A stretch of DNA of 64,000 nt from JABDMH01 sp965223165 (GCA_965223165.1 CBDCVQ010000011.1:1-64000); one strand, 5' to 3'; shown: positions 1 to 9,359, counted from the stretch's first letter. Numbers and translations are program-made. Notes: generated from the sequence alone by a model not told the origin.

Positions 1-1
1 A

Positions 2-535
2 GACGCAGCAATTTCGGCGGGCCTCATGTTTTTGTTGAGTGTCGCTGTTATGGCCTGTGCCGCAGGAACACTTTATCGCGAAGGCCTGCACGTGGATAAT
101 GCGATCGATATGGTCAAGCTGCTAGAGCCGCTGGCTGGCCGTTTTGCTATTTCGATCTTTGTGGGCGGGATCGTCTGCGCAGGCGTGTCCTCACTGTTTC
201 CCATCGCGTTACTGGGCCCCTGGTTGATGGCGGACTATCGCGGTACCAAACGCAATCTGCGCACTGGTGAGTCGAAGGCCCTAGTGCTGTTTACGGTGCT
301 TTTAGGATTGGTTGTGCCGATCTTTGGAGGAAGGCCGGTCTTTGTGTTGATTTTTTCTCAAGCCGCTACATTATTAGCGACCCCATTGGTGCTTGCCCTT
401 ATGTGGATGCTTTGCAACCGATCGCAGTTGATGGGTACGCACACATTTTCTGACAAGCAAAATGCGATCATGGCCTTCATTTTCCTTTTCACATTGGTCC
501 TCTCGATCGCTGGTGCGGTGGGCATGTTTAGCTAA
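2..535 (+). CDS. Nramp-family divalent metal transporter (C-terminal part)
   Basis: This is the C-terminal portion of a polytopic inner-membrane transporter; the reading frame is open to the left edge, so the true start lies outside the window. The visible 177 residues hold about five hydrophobic segments. They carry the pattern typical of the late Nramp helices: a CAAGTLY stretch, then NAIDMVKLLEPLAG and a GVSSLFPIALLGPW region. The family moves Mn2+ or Fe2+ inward with protons. The DPGN metal-binding motif of helix 1 is not visible because that part is missing. An unknown gene follows 12 bases downstream on the same strand. The Nramp assignment rests on recognition of this late-helix pattern only. 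Confidence 0.75.
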   Translation, partial: DAAISAGLMFLLSVAVMACAAGTLYREGLHVDNAIDMVKLLEPLAGRFAISIFVGGIVCAGVSSLFPIALLGPWLMADYRGTKRNLRTGESKALVLFTVLLGLVVPIFGGRPVFVLIFSQAATLLATPLVLALMWMLCNRSQLMGTHTFSDKQNAIMAFIFLFTLVLSIAGAVGMFS

Positions 536-547
536 TGAACAAAATGC

Positions 548-1942
548 ATGAAGCGTAAGGGAAAGACATCCGCTCTCAAGAAAATCTGGCGGGAAGCACC
601 GTCCGACGACCTGATCGAATTTCTGCAGAAACAAGTAGACCAAAGCAGTGAGCTGGCCAACCAACTACTTTTCGAGTTTGCCCACCTTTGGGAGGAGCAT
701 GCTGGGGAACGTTTTCGCAATTTAGTCGCACAGGCACTGGGTCGGCAGCGGCAGTTGATCGACCGACCTCGAGGCCAACAAATTTCCCGGCGCCTTCAGC
801 CCCTCCTACAACAGAATCGGACGCTCATGGCCGAGGCCAATTGGCGCGATGCTCTCACGCTCACAGAACAGCTGATGGATCAGGTTTTTACCCTCTCCCC
901 TTCCGTGCAAGACTTTCCCTCGGCCGTAAAGAAGGATCTCACCACCGTGATCTCAGACCTGGACCTATTATTGACAAATTGTGAGGCCCCACTGATCAAG
1001 GATGAGGTGCAGGAGCGATTGGCAGCCATGTTGGAGCTGCCGGCGGCCACACACTGGCAGGTAGACAAACCCATTTTTAAGCTACTTATCAAGCACCACT
1101 GGAGTCCAGCGATCCTGACTAGGATCCGGCTGTTCTATCAGGAGAAGCTCAAGCAAAATCCCAACGATCCGGCACGGGAGACCTGGGTCTTGCGCCAGAT
1201 AGCCATCGCTCGGGTGACTGACGACCAGGATACCTTCGCGGCATTGCTGACCGAATATCAGCATCTGTTTGAGGTCCGTCTGATCGCCATCGAGCAAAAG
1301 CTGGAGACGTCGGCAATGGATGCTGCCATGCAACTATGCCAAGACGGTCTGGCAAAACTTGTCCATCCGCATGATTTTGGCAAAATCCGACAACTCGAGT
1401 CACTACTCCTCCAGATAGCTGAGTCCAACAATGATGTACCGTTGCAAAGAAATCTGCTGCGCAAGAAGTACCTAAGCAGCAAAGAACATGATGCCGAGAT
1501 CTTCCAAAAAATCAAAGGCTTACACACCGAGCCCACCTGGTCTGGCGTGCGTCAGGCATTAAGGCGGGAAATCGGTGTGGGCACTCAAGCCCAACGGCTG
1601 AAGGTGGCCGCCCTCCTTGTCGAGGAGGAGCAATGGCCGGAACTGCTTGAGCTCTGCGAGCAGCACATTCACCTGGTAAAATTTGCCGAGCCATACCTGG
1701 TAGCAGATTATCCGCAGCGACTATTGGAGATCCACCGCAGAAGTCTCGAACGTTACCTGGCCACGCACACCGGCAGAAAATTTTATCGGCGTCTCTGCGG
1801 CGAATTACGACGGATACACAGCCATATCCCAGGGGGAGAGATATTTGTAACCGGGATGATTGTACGATTTCGCAGCGAGGCTACATCAAAACCCGCCTTT
1901 GTCGAGGAACTAAATCGCCTGGACGTCGAGCTACGGGGTTAG
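548..1942 (+). CDS. Hypothetical helical-repeat-like protein
   Basis: I do not recognise this 464-residue protein. It has no signal peptide or membrane segment and a strongly basic N-terminus (MKRKGKTSALKKIW). It is rich in Leu, Gln, Glu and Arg throughout, with repeated short amphipathic helices such as LLQQNRTLMAEANWRDALTL, which suggests an alpha-helical solenoid of TPR type. No catalytic motif stands out. It starts 12 bases after the transporter stop, so the two may be cotranscribed. It probably acts in the cytoplasm as a scaffold. The start is the first ATG after the upstream stop. The end is convergent with the hydrolase gene, with about 190 bases between them that show no gene. Confidence 0.6.
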   Translation: MKRKGKTSALKKIWREAPSDDLIEFLQKQVDQSSELANQLLFEFAHLWEEHAGERFRNLVAQALGRQRQLIDRPRGQQISRRLQPLLQQNRTLMAEANWRDALTLTEQLMDQVFTLSPSVQDFPSAVKKDLTTVISDLDLLLTNCEAPLIKDEVQERLAAMLELPAATHWQVDKPIFKLLIKHHWSPAILTRIRLFYQEKLKQNPNDPARETWVLRQIAIARVTDDQDTFAALLTEYQHLFEVRLIAIEQKLETSAMDAAMQLCQDGLAKLVHPHDFGKIRQLESLLLQIAESNNDVPLQRNLLRKKYLSSKEHDAEIFQKIKGLHTEPTWSGVRQALRREIGVGTQAQRLKVAALLVEEEQWPELLELCEQHIHLVKFAEPYLVADYPQRLLEIHRRSLERYLATHTGRKFYRRLCGELRRIHSHIPGGEIFVTGMIVRFRSEATSKPAFVEELNRLDVELRG

Positions 1943-2133
1943 TGGAGTTTCCCGCCAAATCTCATCATTAATGCTAGTGCCAAGCGCTCGCTGCCAGTCC
2001 GATGGTGTACATGCATGTGTCGACCCAGCCAGAACTTGGCAGTCCCGAGGACTCGGGATGCCTGTGTTTTGCGCCTTGCCTACGGACAAAATAAACGTCT
2101 CGATCCAATCGGAGACAGTGATTCAACAGTATC

Positions 2134-3831
2134 CTAGACGGTGTGAATAATGAGCACCCAAGGGTCGTTACTCGGTGCCTGAAATGTGGTGGACTGCACC
2201 GGTGCCGATGGATGCACCTCACCGGTCTTGGGATTTGCCCAACGGAAGTGATGCCCATCCAGATCCATATCGATCGTCACAGGGCCCCCATTCGAGAGGT
2301 AGCTGATGTGCAGCCCTTCCTTAGTCAGCAGCGGAGTCCCTCCCGCCAGATCCCAACGCTTGGCAATATCGGTCAGATCCAGATCAGCCAGTATGTGCGA
2401 CATCTGCCCCACGTAGGCCGCACCCTCCATCTCCATGGCCTGATGCCATGCCATGGCTTGTGAGGCCCAAGCGGTCCAGCCTGGCTCCTCAGCCGTTATC
2501 TTCCACTGCCACAGTCCGGCCGCCCCGTACACGACGCCCATCGTGCCTCCCGACATCCATTGCATCCAAGCCTCCTCACCCTGCCACCAACCCAGTCCAT
2601 TCTTGCCATCGTTCATGCCCTCATAGGTCGGCTCGCCATTGGCTGATGCTTTCGTCGGCAGGTTGTCGTACATGCGCTCCACTTTGTGGTAGAGATGCTC
2701 ACCTCCATGTCCCGTCTGTGCCCACTGAAAATCCAGCCAGTCCTGCTCTTGGTGGGTCTTATTGTAATGTTCGCAGTGCTTAAGGGGATTGTTTAGGGCC
2801 CAATCCGCCACATAGTCGTCGCATGGATTATAGTGAAGGCCCGTCGGTTGCTGATAGCAGTCCCACTGCTCCAGCATGATGCCCGCCTCGAAAACCCCCG
2901 GGTCATCGCCTCCATTGTCACCGGCGATCAGCCAAAAGGCAGGTCGGCTACCATACCTGGCCAGCAGGTATTTACAATAGCGGACATAGGCCTCGGGGTC
3001 GATGACATTGCCGAGCACTTCCTTGCCCTTCCATCCAAACCCATGAAAGATCGGCTGGTACACAGGCACGACCCCATGATCGATCAAAATGCCGGTCAGG
3101 GTGTCCAGATAATCAAAGTAGGCGGGCACGATTTGATCAATGTGTCCCTCATGCAAGTCCGTAAAGCCACGCGCAAATCCCAATGCTACCCCCCGCTGGT
3201 CCGGACCCTCCGCACCCTGATCGGGCTGTACCGTCATCAAGAGCGCGGCATTAAAGCCCTTTTCGCTTCGGTCCTGCGCATAGGTGGTGGCGTCCGACGT
3301 GGTAGCTCGAAAGGGCAAGGCCCAAGGGGTATCGCCGACCAGCAGAAATGATTGACCCGAATGGTGGACCACACTTCGCTTGCCTGGTGACATTTTCATC
3401 AGTCCTTTCGAATAAAGCGGATGGGAATCCACCGCTGCCACACTGCGAAGTTGCCCCCGCTGACCGTGCAACCCAGCATCCCCCGCATGGGAGGCATAGC
3501 TGGTCCAAGTGTATACGCGGTCAGCCGCAGGAGGCGCAAATCGAATCTTCCAGACATTATCTGCTGCCCAATAGGCCGGCCGCACGAGCGAATCTCCCTC
3601 CTCCGACTGAAATACAGCCCAGACCTCCACGTCTGTATAGGGATTTTGATACCGTTGCAAGGCCACTAATTCGATCTCGATCGTACGCCACTGTGCGACC
3701 TCCGGCACGGGCTGCTTTACGCAGGCCAGCAGCGTGCTCACCAACATGATCATCAGAAACGGTCGAATCCAAATCCAGCCCGTCGGTGCGCTCTGCACCT
3801 GCCGACCATTCCTTTCCATTATGTTAGACAT
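2134..3831 (-). CDS. DUF5060/DUF4038 (GH140-like) glycoside hydrolase lipoprotein
   Basis: This is a predicted exported glycoside hydrolase of about 565 residues. The N-terminus has a hydrophobic stretch ending in STLLAC, a lipobox, so it is probably surface- or periplasm-anchored. Next comes a beta-sandwich of DUF5060 type (region around EVWAVFQSEEGD). A TIM-barrel of the apiosidase-like DUF4038 family follows, recognisable from LLVGDTPWALPFR, GFNAALLMTVQPDQG, QPIFHGFGW, FWLIAGDNGGDD and GMNDGKNGLGWWQGEEAW. Relatives release terminal sugars such as apiose from plant or algal polysaccharides. It follows the sulfatase with about a dozen bases between them, so one transcript should carry both. 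I take the ATG at 3831; an ATG at 3819 and a TTG at 3840 are alternatives. The substrate cannot be read from sequence. Confidence 0.8.
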   Translation of the reverse strand: MSNIMERNGRQVQSAPTGWIWIRPFLMIMLVSTLLACVKQPVPEVAQWRTIEIELVALQRYQNPYTDVEVWAVFQSEEGDSLVRPAYWAADNVWKIRFAPPAADRVYTWTSYASHAGDAGLHGQRGQLRSVAAVDSHPLYSKGLMKMSPGKRSVVHHSGQSFLLVGDTPWALPFRATTSDATTYAQDRSEKGFNAALLMTVQPDQGAEGPDQRGVALGFARGFTDLHEGHIDQIVPAYFDYLDTLTGILIDHGVVPVYQPIFHGFGWKGKEVLGNVIDPEAYVRYCKYLLARYGSRPAFWLIAGDNGGDDPGVFEAGIMLEQWDCYQQPTGLHYNPCDDYVADWALNNPLKHCEHYNKTHQEQDWLDFQWAQTGHGGEHLYHKVERMYDNLPTKASANGEPTYEGMNDGKNGLGWWQGEEAWMQWMSGGTMGVVYGAAGLWQWKITAEEPGWTAWASQAMAWHQAMEMEGAAYVGQMSHILADLDLTDIAKRWDLAGGTPLLTKEGLHISYLSNGGPVTIDMDLDGHHFRWANPKTGEVHPSAPVQSTTFQAPSNDPWVLIIHTV

Positions 3832-3843
3832 CGATCCCAATGC

Positions 3844-5502
3844 TCAATCTCGGCTTAAACCGATATGCACTTCCTTGCTGGGCTCAAACCCGATACGGTG
3901 CGCCAGCGTGACCAAGGTGCCAGTGCGCGGATTTGAAATAGGAGCTGTATATACCTGCCATACCTGCCCGGGGTCAGTGCCTTCGACTATCTGGTAGGCT
4001 ATCGAAGCGCCCTCCGTAGCGCACGAGAGAACAATCTGCGCATCGGAGACGTCGGCCTCCACGATCTCTGTGTGGGGTTGTTGCATATCCGGGTACATTT
4101 GTGCCACCAATTCGGGCTCGGGCAAATCGCCAAGGTCACCATATTTTTCCGTCCAGGACTCATGCTCCTGCCGCAGCCGCTGGAGATGCGATTGGTAGTC
4201 AGGATTGTCTGCGAGATTATTCACTTCGTAGGGGTCGGCCAGGCAGTCGTACAACTCCTCCTCCGGTTTGGTGTCTGCAAAAAAGATCTTCTGCGGTCCC
4301 TTGAGTTGTCCGAGCGAGTCCAACCGATACAACTCTTGCATGAGTGTCATCTGCTTTCGGTAAGCGATGTTCATGATATTCGGCCGGTCTGTGTGATAAT
4401 TCTTGATGTACTTAAAGCACTTGTCGCGAACTCCTCTAACCCGATCATATTCAGAGTCCAATCGGTCGCGAGCCGCGTGCACATAGCCTCTGGGCTGCGC
4501 CGACGCATGCTTACCCAAAAATGCTTGCCCGTGCAAATAGGTAGGAGGAGCCCTGCCGGCCAACGACATGATCGTGGGTTTCAAATCAATAAAACTGATG
4601 AGCTGATCATCGACCTGACCCGCCAGCTGTTGATCGGGAAATCGGATGATCATGGGTACCTTCAGGCCGCTGTCATAGATCTCTCTCTTCTGTCGGGGCA
4701 AAGGACCTCCGTGATCGGAATACCAAAAAATGATGGTCTTCTCCAGCAGTCCATCTTCTTCCAATTCGGTTAAGACCTCCCCCACTTGACGATCCATCTC
4801 CACTATGTTTGAGTACATTCTCGCCAGCTCATTGCGCACGATTTCGGTATCCGGATAGTAGTCTGGTATGACCACTTTGGCCGGGTCGGCCAGCAGCGGC
4901 CGATCCTTGTTGCGCCACATGCCTGACTCATGGCATATGGTGAAATTAAAAATGGCAAAGAAGGGCTTGTCAGCCGGCCCGTTTCGCCAGTGTGCCTGTC
5001 TGCTACTTTCGTCCCAGGCGGTGACCGGCGCCTGAAACTGATAATCCTCTTTCGAATTGTTGGTACAATAGTATCCGGCCATCCGCATTTGCTCGCTATG
5101 CATGCGCACTTCGGGAGGGATAACTGCCGAATAGGGCACCACCCCGGGTGGGAGGAAGTCCGGATTACCTCCGGTACGCATGTGATTCGTGCCCACCGAT
5201 GCGGGATACATACCGGTCGCTATGGCGGCACGACTGGGAGCGCACACCCCATGCGTCGAATAGAAGTTGGTGTACCGGACGCCCTCTCGAGCCAGTCGGG
5301 ATAAATTAGGCGTCTGCACCGTCGAATCCCCAAAGCACTCGATGACGGGACTCATATCCTCCGCCACTAACCACAAAATGTTTGGCCGCTCGGGCAGCTC
5401 GAGCTGAGCATAATCTGGGGCAACCTCGGTGTCGGCGGCCGGAGGCACCTGGCCACAAGCGGCTGTCAGCAGCACGAGCACCAGCATATGTGCAAGTCTC
5501 AT
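3844..5502 (-). CDS. Sulfatase lipoprotein (family S1, formylglycine type)
   Basis: This is a 552-residue exported sulfatase. A signal peptide ends in LTAAC (lipobox Cys 16). The alkaline-phosphatase-like core starts at NILWLVAEDMSP with the metal-binding acidic residues. The activation motif CAPSR lies at residues 87-91, where Cys 87 would be converted to formylglycine. A second metal site is suggested by FWYSDHGGPLPRQK. The last 80 residues look like an all-beta C-terminal module (IVLSCATEGASIAYQI). It should hydrolyse sulfate esters on glycans or other organics in the periplasm or on the cell surface. It is the first gene of a two-gene unit with the GH140-like hydrolase, which points to breakdown of a sulfated polysaccharide. 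Sulfatase maturase is not in the window. Confidence 0.88.
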   Translation of the reverse strand: MRLAHMLVLVLLTAACGQVPPAADTEVAPDYAQLELPERPNILWLVAEDMSPVIECFGDSTVQTPNLSRLAREGVRYTNFYSTHGVCAPSRAAIATGMYPASVGTNHMRTGGNPDFLPPGVVPYSAVIPPEVRMHSEQMRMAGYYCTNNSKEDYQFQAPVTAWDESSRQAHWRNGPADKPFFAIFNFTICHESGMWRNKDRPLLADPAKVVIPDYYPDTEIVRNELARMYSNIVEMDRQVGEVLTELEEDGLLEKTIIFWYSDHGGPLPRQKREIYDSGLKVPMIIRFPDQQLAGQVDDQLISFIDLKPTIMSLAGRAPPTYLHGQAFLGKHASAQPRGYVHAARDRLDSEYDRVRGVRDKCFKYIKNYHTDRPNIMNIAYRKQMTLMQELYRLDSLGQLKGPQKIFFADTKPEEELYDCLADPYEVNNLADNPDYQSHLQRLRQEHESWTEKYGDLGDLPEPELVAQMYPDMQQPHTEIVEADVSDAQIVLSCATEGASIAYQIVEGTDPGQVWQVYTAPISNPRTGTLVTLAHRIGFEPSKEVHIGLSRD

Positions 5503-5788
5503 AGTCAGAAGAATAAGATTTTGATTCGCTACTGAAAATAGGGAAGTGTTGTGACATGCAGCAGTCCTCGCGTAGTTGGTCAGTATGGGCCTGCCACTCG
5601 ATGGCCAGCCATCGTCAGGCCAAGGACATGATCAGTTTCGACCATTTGGCGGAATGGTGCCTTTTCAATCCGAAGGTTATCGATGATCGGTGAAAGATGT
5701 AATTTCATGCAAATGGCATGGGTGTACGGAGGTTTGGTCACCATCATAGTCGCCGCCTGCTTTTTATCCTGCCAAAATCTACCCGGGT

Positions 5789-6586
5789 ATGAAACAGCTC
5801 ATCCATGACGCGCCTGTCGCGGTGCTCGTCCTCCTTTTGCTGGCCGGTGCCGCCTGCTCAGGACCCGCCGACCGCCCGTCTGTCCCGATCGATGCCTTCG
5901 CTCACATTGCCGACGTCCAGGTCCGAGACCTGCTGGCCAATGCGATCCAGCAGGCCGGAGGCATCGACCGGTGGCAGTCCAAGGCAATGTTGAAATTTGA
6001 CAAGAAGACCGTACTCTATCACGCCGATGGCAGCGTCGAACTGGCTAGCGACCAGCAGCACACCTATACGTATGGTGCGAGCGAGGACATTGAAATCAGT
6101 TGGAGCAAAGATGGGCAGCATCATCAACTCTCTTCCATCGATGGGATGGTCACCAAACTGGTCGATCAAGTGCCTGACACCACCATCAGCCCATCTGCCG
6201 CCACAAACACCGTGCTGAGCGCCGTGTATGTCATCAGCTTGCCCTTTAAACTCTTACATCCGCAAATTAACCTAACCTATGAGGGAATCGATACGCTGGG
6301 CGCGGGTCAGGAAGCACATGTGCTGCGTGCCCAGTATCAGCCCGCGGAGACCACCTCTTATGATACGGAGGACATTTGGTGGCACTACTACCGTACCGAC
6401 GATCACACCCAGATCGGTTACAAAGTGCAGCACGCCGATCACATCAGCTACGTCGCAAATCTGGCCTTTACTCGAGCCAACGGCATCTTGTTTCCTACCG
6501 AGCGCAAAAGCTGGCGTATGAACGAGGATGGATCACTTTCCTATCTTCGGGCGGCCTATGCATATTCAAACTACCAAGTGGAGTAG
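5789..6586 (+). CDS. DUF6503-like lipoprotein
   Basis: This 265-residue lipoprotein of unknown function has an N-terminal hydrophobic stretch followed by the lipobox AGAAC near residue 23. The mature part begins with a helix holding AIQQAGGIDRWQSK, then a mostly beta pattern with many aromatic residues. That is typical of lipoproteins in the DUF6503 group found in Bacteroidota, an LolA-like fold being possible. No enzyme motif was seen. It is divergent from the sulfatase operon, with 286 bases between, and is followed after about 90 bases by a sugar isomerase gene on the same strand. The family name is from memory and is the uncertain part; the lipoprotein call is clear. Confidence 0.6.
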   Translation: MKQLIHDAPVAVLVLLLLAGAACSGPADRPSVPIDAFAHIADVQVRDLLANAIQQAGGIDRWQSKAMLKFDKKTVLYHADGSVELASDQQHTYTYGASEDIEISWSKDGQHHQLSSIDGMVTKLVDQVPDTTISPSAATNTVLSAVYVISLPFKLLHPQINLTYEGIDTLGAGQEAHVLRAQYQPAETTSYDTEDIWWHYYRTDDHTQIGYKVQHADHISYVANLAFTRANGILFPTERKSWRMNEDGSLSYLRAAYAYSNYQVE

Positions 6587-6679
6587 CTGGACAGGGAGAT
6601 TTTACCCAACGGAACTGCGTGCACTGCTAGCAGTAGATCGGATCAGACTACTGCACTTCACCTCCTTATACTTCGGTTG

Positions 6680-7597
6680 ATGCCCTCCACCTACCCCTCG
6701 CACATTGTCTGCACCTACCTGTATATCATCACCAAGTATGGTTATCCGCCTCCGGCAGCGGACACGATAAAGCATGTGGAGGAGATGGCCTCGCTGGGCT
6801 TTCGTAGCATCGAATTGGAAGGCATCCGGGAGACTCACTTGCCTGAGATGTTTCAGCGCCGCTATGAGATCAAGGAAGCTCTAGATCGATGGCACCTACA
6901 GGTACCCGTCTATTGTGCCGTCTTGCCCGGGCTGAGTTCGACCGATGACCAAGTGGTCCGTGATCAGCTGGCACTGTTTGAGTTGGGCTGTCAGACGGCG
7001 CACGCACTGGGCAGCACGCTGATACTCGACAATGCGCCCTTGCCCCCATATCAGTTTGCAGGAGCTATTCCAGTCACTCGGCATTACGATAATCAGGTTT
7101 TGTCGACGGCGCACCTGCCCTCTGGTTTCTGTTGGGATGGGTTTTGGTCGAGATTGGTGGAGACCTTTCAAAAGGTATGCGATATTGCCGCCCGCTACGA
7201 TCTCACCTATCTGGTACATCCGGCCATGGGCGTTTTGGCGGCTACGCCTGAAAGCTATTTGCACTTTTCTCACATGGTGGATCGGCCCAACCTGGCCTTT
7301 AATTTTGACACCGCCAATCTGATCTCCCTTCGCTGCAATCTCTCCTTGGCCCTACATCAGCTGCGAGGTCACATTCGCTATGTGCATGTGTCGGACACGC
7401 CCCTTAATGTCAATCAGCACCTCCCCATCGGGGATGGTGATATTGGCTGGTCTGCCTTCTGGAGCACCTTGCGGCAGATCGACTACGATGGACCGATCGG
7501 CATAGATGTAGGTGGATCTGAATCACCCATTACAGACCTAGCTGGTGCTTATCGCCACACGGCCCAAGCGGTAATCGCTGGATTGTCTGGTACTTAA
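6680..7597 (+). CDS. Sugar phosphate isomerase/epimerase (xylose isomerase-like TIM barrel)
   Basis: This is a cytoplasmic 305-residue TIM-barrel protein of the AP endonuclease 2 / xylose isomerase-like family. Supporting segments in order are FRSIELEGIRE, VPVYCAVLPG, LGSTLILDNAP, LTYLVHPAMG, LAFNFDTANL, IRYVHVSDTPLN, and GDIGWSAFWSTLRQIDYDG. These are the usual places for the metal-binding Glu, Asp and His residues. Family members isomerise or epimerise sugars, inositols or related polyols, and such genes are common beside glycan catabolic loci. I start it at the ATG at 6680 rather than the TTG just upstream. The exact substrate is unknown. The gene is convergent with the cold-shock gene. 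Confidence 0.8.
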   Translation: MPSTYPSHIVCTYLYIITKYGYPPPAADTIKHVEEMASLGFRSIELEGIRETHLPEMFQRRYEIKEALDRWHLQVPVYCAVLPGLSSTDDQVVRDQLALFELGCQTAHALGSTLILDNAPLPPYQFAGAIPVTRHYDNQVLSTAHLPSGFCWDGFWSRLVETFQKVCDIAARYDLTYLVHPAMGVLAATPESYLHFSHMVDRPNLAFNFDTANLISLRCNLSLALHQLRGHIRYVHVSDTPLNVNQHLPIGDGDIGWSAFWSTLRQIDYDGPIGIDVGGSESPITDLAGAYRHTAQAVIAGLSGT

Positions 7598-7693
7598 GGC
7601 GGGAGAGAGAATCGATAGGGTTCCCCCGATGGCATCTTATTTGGGCAATCACAGGGCTCAATACTTCTCTCCTGTCTCTCGACGAGGTGATAG

Positions 7694-8125
7694 CTAAATC
7701 AACTTGACGGATAATGCGATGGGGCCGCGAGGACCCTTTCCTGGTTCGAATCGCACCCGATCCCTTTCCTTGATAGGCGCCTCAATATTTTCGGTGTGGA
7801 CGAAATATCGTCGCTGGGTACTGTCCTCCAAAATAAAACCGTAACCCTTGTCGTGATCGAAGAAGCTGACCGCTCCGGTCTTTTCAAACTTGGAACCCCC
7901 GGTTCGCTCACGGCGAGGTATGCTGACCTCAATGTCCTCCAGCTCGACCTTAGGTCTCTCGATGGACTCGGGAGGCGTGGAGGTCAAGTTACCGTCAGCG
8001 TCCACATACATGAATTCCTGCGTCTTGGATCCTTCCAGCTTGCGCTGCTCCTTCTTTTCGGCTTTTTCTTGTTTTCTTTTGCGTCTCTTCTTTTCTCTTT
8101 CCTTCTTGTGATAGCTATCCGCCAT
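7694..8125 (-). CDS. Cold-shock domain protein with basic N-terminal tail
   Basis: This is a 143-residue nucleic-acid binding protein. The first 30 residues are almost entirely Lys, Arg and Glu (MADSYHKKEREKKRRKRKQE). A linker follows, and residues 80-143 form a cold-shock OB fold with the RNA-binding signatures KGYGFI and RYFVH. It also has the usual ending GPRGPIALSVKLI. This architecture, a charged tail fused to a C-terminal cold-shock domain, is common in Bacteroidota and probably acts as an RNA chaperone. It stands alone, convergent with the sugar isomerase. The start ATG is directly followed by the charged tail, as expected for the family. Confidence 0.9.
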   Translation of the reverse strand: MADSYHKKEREKKRRKRKQEKAEKKEQRKLEGSKTQEFMYVDADGNLTSTPPESIERPKVELEDIEVSIPRRERTGGSKFEKTGAVSFFDHDKGYGFILEDSTQRRYFVHTENIEAPIKERDRVRFEPGKGPRGPIALSVKLI

Positions 8126-8343
8126 TAGAATGTTTTAGTTAAAAAAATCGAATCCTCTCCGAGGACCGGTCAGAATAGGCGAATCCGCATCTTGTCACTG
8201 GAAAGCTCCTACCCCCACTTGGCGGCAAAGGTACTTAATTTTGAACCATGTCGCTGGCTGCCCCTGTCCCGAGGGCATCACACATGGCAATCCGAGATAG
8301 CCAATCGAGTGCTGCCGCAAGGTTGTAAGAGGAGTGCTACGCC

Positions 8344-8355
8344 GGGGGGGGGGGG
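8344..8355 (+). repeat. Homopolymer tract of 12 G
   Basis: Twelve consecutive G residues in an intergenic stretch. Such tracts slip readily during replication and sequencing, so the exact length is unreliable. It lies 220 bases upstream of the cold-shock gene start. Confidence 0.9.
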
Positions 8356-8501
8356 TGCCTCTACCCTCTAACAATATTGGCCGTCTTCGCTGGCCCAATC
8401 ATGCCAGGATTGGTGGTGACCGCAAAAGGCATCGCCTACCAGCCTACTGGCTCTCCGCTGATGGGGTTGAACGATGAAATGATCATGGATAAGGACGCTG
8501 G

Positions 8502-8573
8502 TCAGCGTCGAGGGCAACGGCGGCACTGCTTGCCCTTCTTGTACTTCTTACAACAATTCTTCTTGCACTTCAT
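8502..8573 (-). CDS. Tiny Cys/Lys-rich peptide (23 residues), putative
   Basis: An ATG-to-TGA reading frame encodes a 23-residue peptide starting MKCKKNCCKKYKKGK and ending CRRCPRR. It has five cysteines, two of them in a CxxC, and more than half of its residues are Lys or Arg. That composition is unlikely to arise by chance in this GC range and resembles tiny basic zinc-ribbon-like or nucleic-acid binding peptides. I have an uncertain memory of similar CCKKYKKGKRC small proteins in Bacteroidota. There is no strong Shine-Dalgarno sequence, which is common in this phylum. It lies in an otherwise empty region. Function is unknown, and it could still be noncoding. Confidence 0.4.
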   Translation of the reverse strand: MKCKKNCCKKYKKGKQCRRCPRR

Positions 8574-8840
8574 CTCGAGCACCGGAAGATCCCATGCAGT
8601 ATACGGGCGGGCTTGGGGCATGGTGAGTAAGGATGGAGGAATGTCAAGAGCAGCTATTGGTGATACGCCATTTAACATAAAACAAGAATACAGCCCCTAC
8701 AGCGACGGAACAATACCCCAATCCACCATTTTTTGGTACCTACGCTTAGGTAGGGTGCCCTACCCACTCCACGGCAGTAGATCGGGCCTTGCCAATGTCA
8801 CGCCGCTAAATGTATCTTGGCCTACAAAGTGAGACACACT

Positions 8841-9179
8841 GTGATCAACTATCAGGACAGGTACTTTCGCCCGAGGTCGCAATCGGACAATGCCGAGACA
8901 TCCGCGGCTACACTCTTCCACTATCGGCAAGAAGGACAAATCGTCTTTGCAGACTACCAGGGCGGCCAGATCGTGAAGGGGCATCTCCTGGGAACGGTCG
9001 ACGAGCATGGCGCCATCGACATGAGCTATCATCAAGTCAACCAAGGGGGAGTGCTCATGACCGGCCGCTGCCGCTCCACACCTGAGGTACAACCCAATGG
9101 AAAAATTCTGCTGCATGAGACTTGGGAGTGGACCTCCGGAGATCGGTCGCAAGGTGAGTCGATACTGGAAGAGGTCTAG
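8841..9179 (+). CDS. Conserved small protein (often labelled n-acetylglutamate synthase)
   Basis: This is a cytoplasmic beta-rich protein of about 112 residues. Recognisable elements are MINYQDRYFRP at the start, SAATLFHYRQEG, GHLLGTVDEHGAIDMSYHQVN and LHETWEWTSGDRSQGES at the end. Bacteroidota carry a family of this size and pattern that databases often call n-acetylglutamate synthase. The label looks unjustified, because the protein has no GNAT acetyltransferase or kinase motifs; it is more likely a small avidin- or lipocalin-like barrel. I start it at the GTG at 8841, which gives the usual MINY-type start; a GTG at 8829 and a TTG at 8817 are alternatives. Function is unknown. Confidence 0.65.
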   Translation: MINYQDRYFRPRSQSDNAETSAATLFHYRQEGQIVFADYQGGQIVKGHLLGTVDEHGAIDMSYHQVNQGGVLMTGRCRSTPEVQPNGKILLHETWEWTSGDRSQGESILEEV

Positions 9180-9359
9180 ACGTATGCCATTGCGATTCGT
9201 AAGTTCCAACGCCATCTCGCCCAGGTGCTAGATGTCTCTACCCGACTAGGTTAGAAGTTGAGCCTGGGCCTTTTTCGCAAAGCACACAGCCGAGAATTCC
9301 CTCCTCTGCACAGTCTCAGTTATTTCTTACATTTCCGCTTGATAAAAGACAGAAATACG

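Larger units (their letters stand above)
8126..8840. other. Gene-poor stretch with G12 tract
   Basis: About 700 bases lie between the cold-shock gene and the next clear gene. I see no ordinary-sized gene. The stretch holds a run of 12 G residues and a tiny minus-strand reading frame for a Cys/Lys-rich peptide, both listed separately. A longer plus-strand reading frame across 8377-8832 has no recognisable protein features. Confidence 0.5.

Noticed and set aside
2833..3351. Plus-strand frame of 172 codons inside the GH140-like gene
   Set aside because: Shadow of the hydrolase gene, whose motifs are clear on the other strand.
8377..8832. Plus-strand reading frame of 151 codons
   Set aside because: No recognisable protein pattern, and it overlaps the Cys/Lys peptide frame on the other strand; likely chance.
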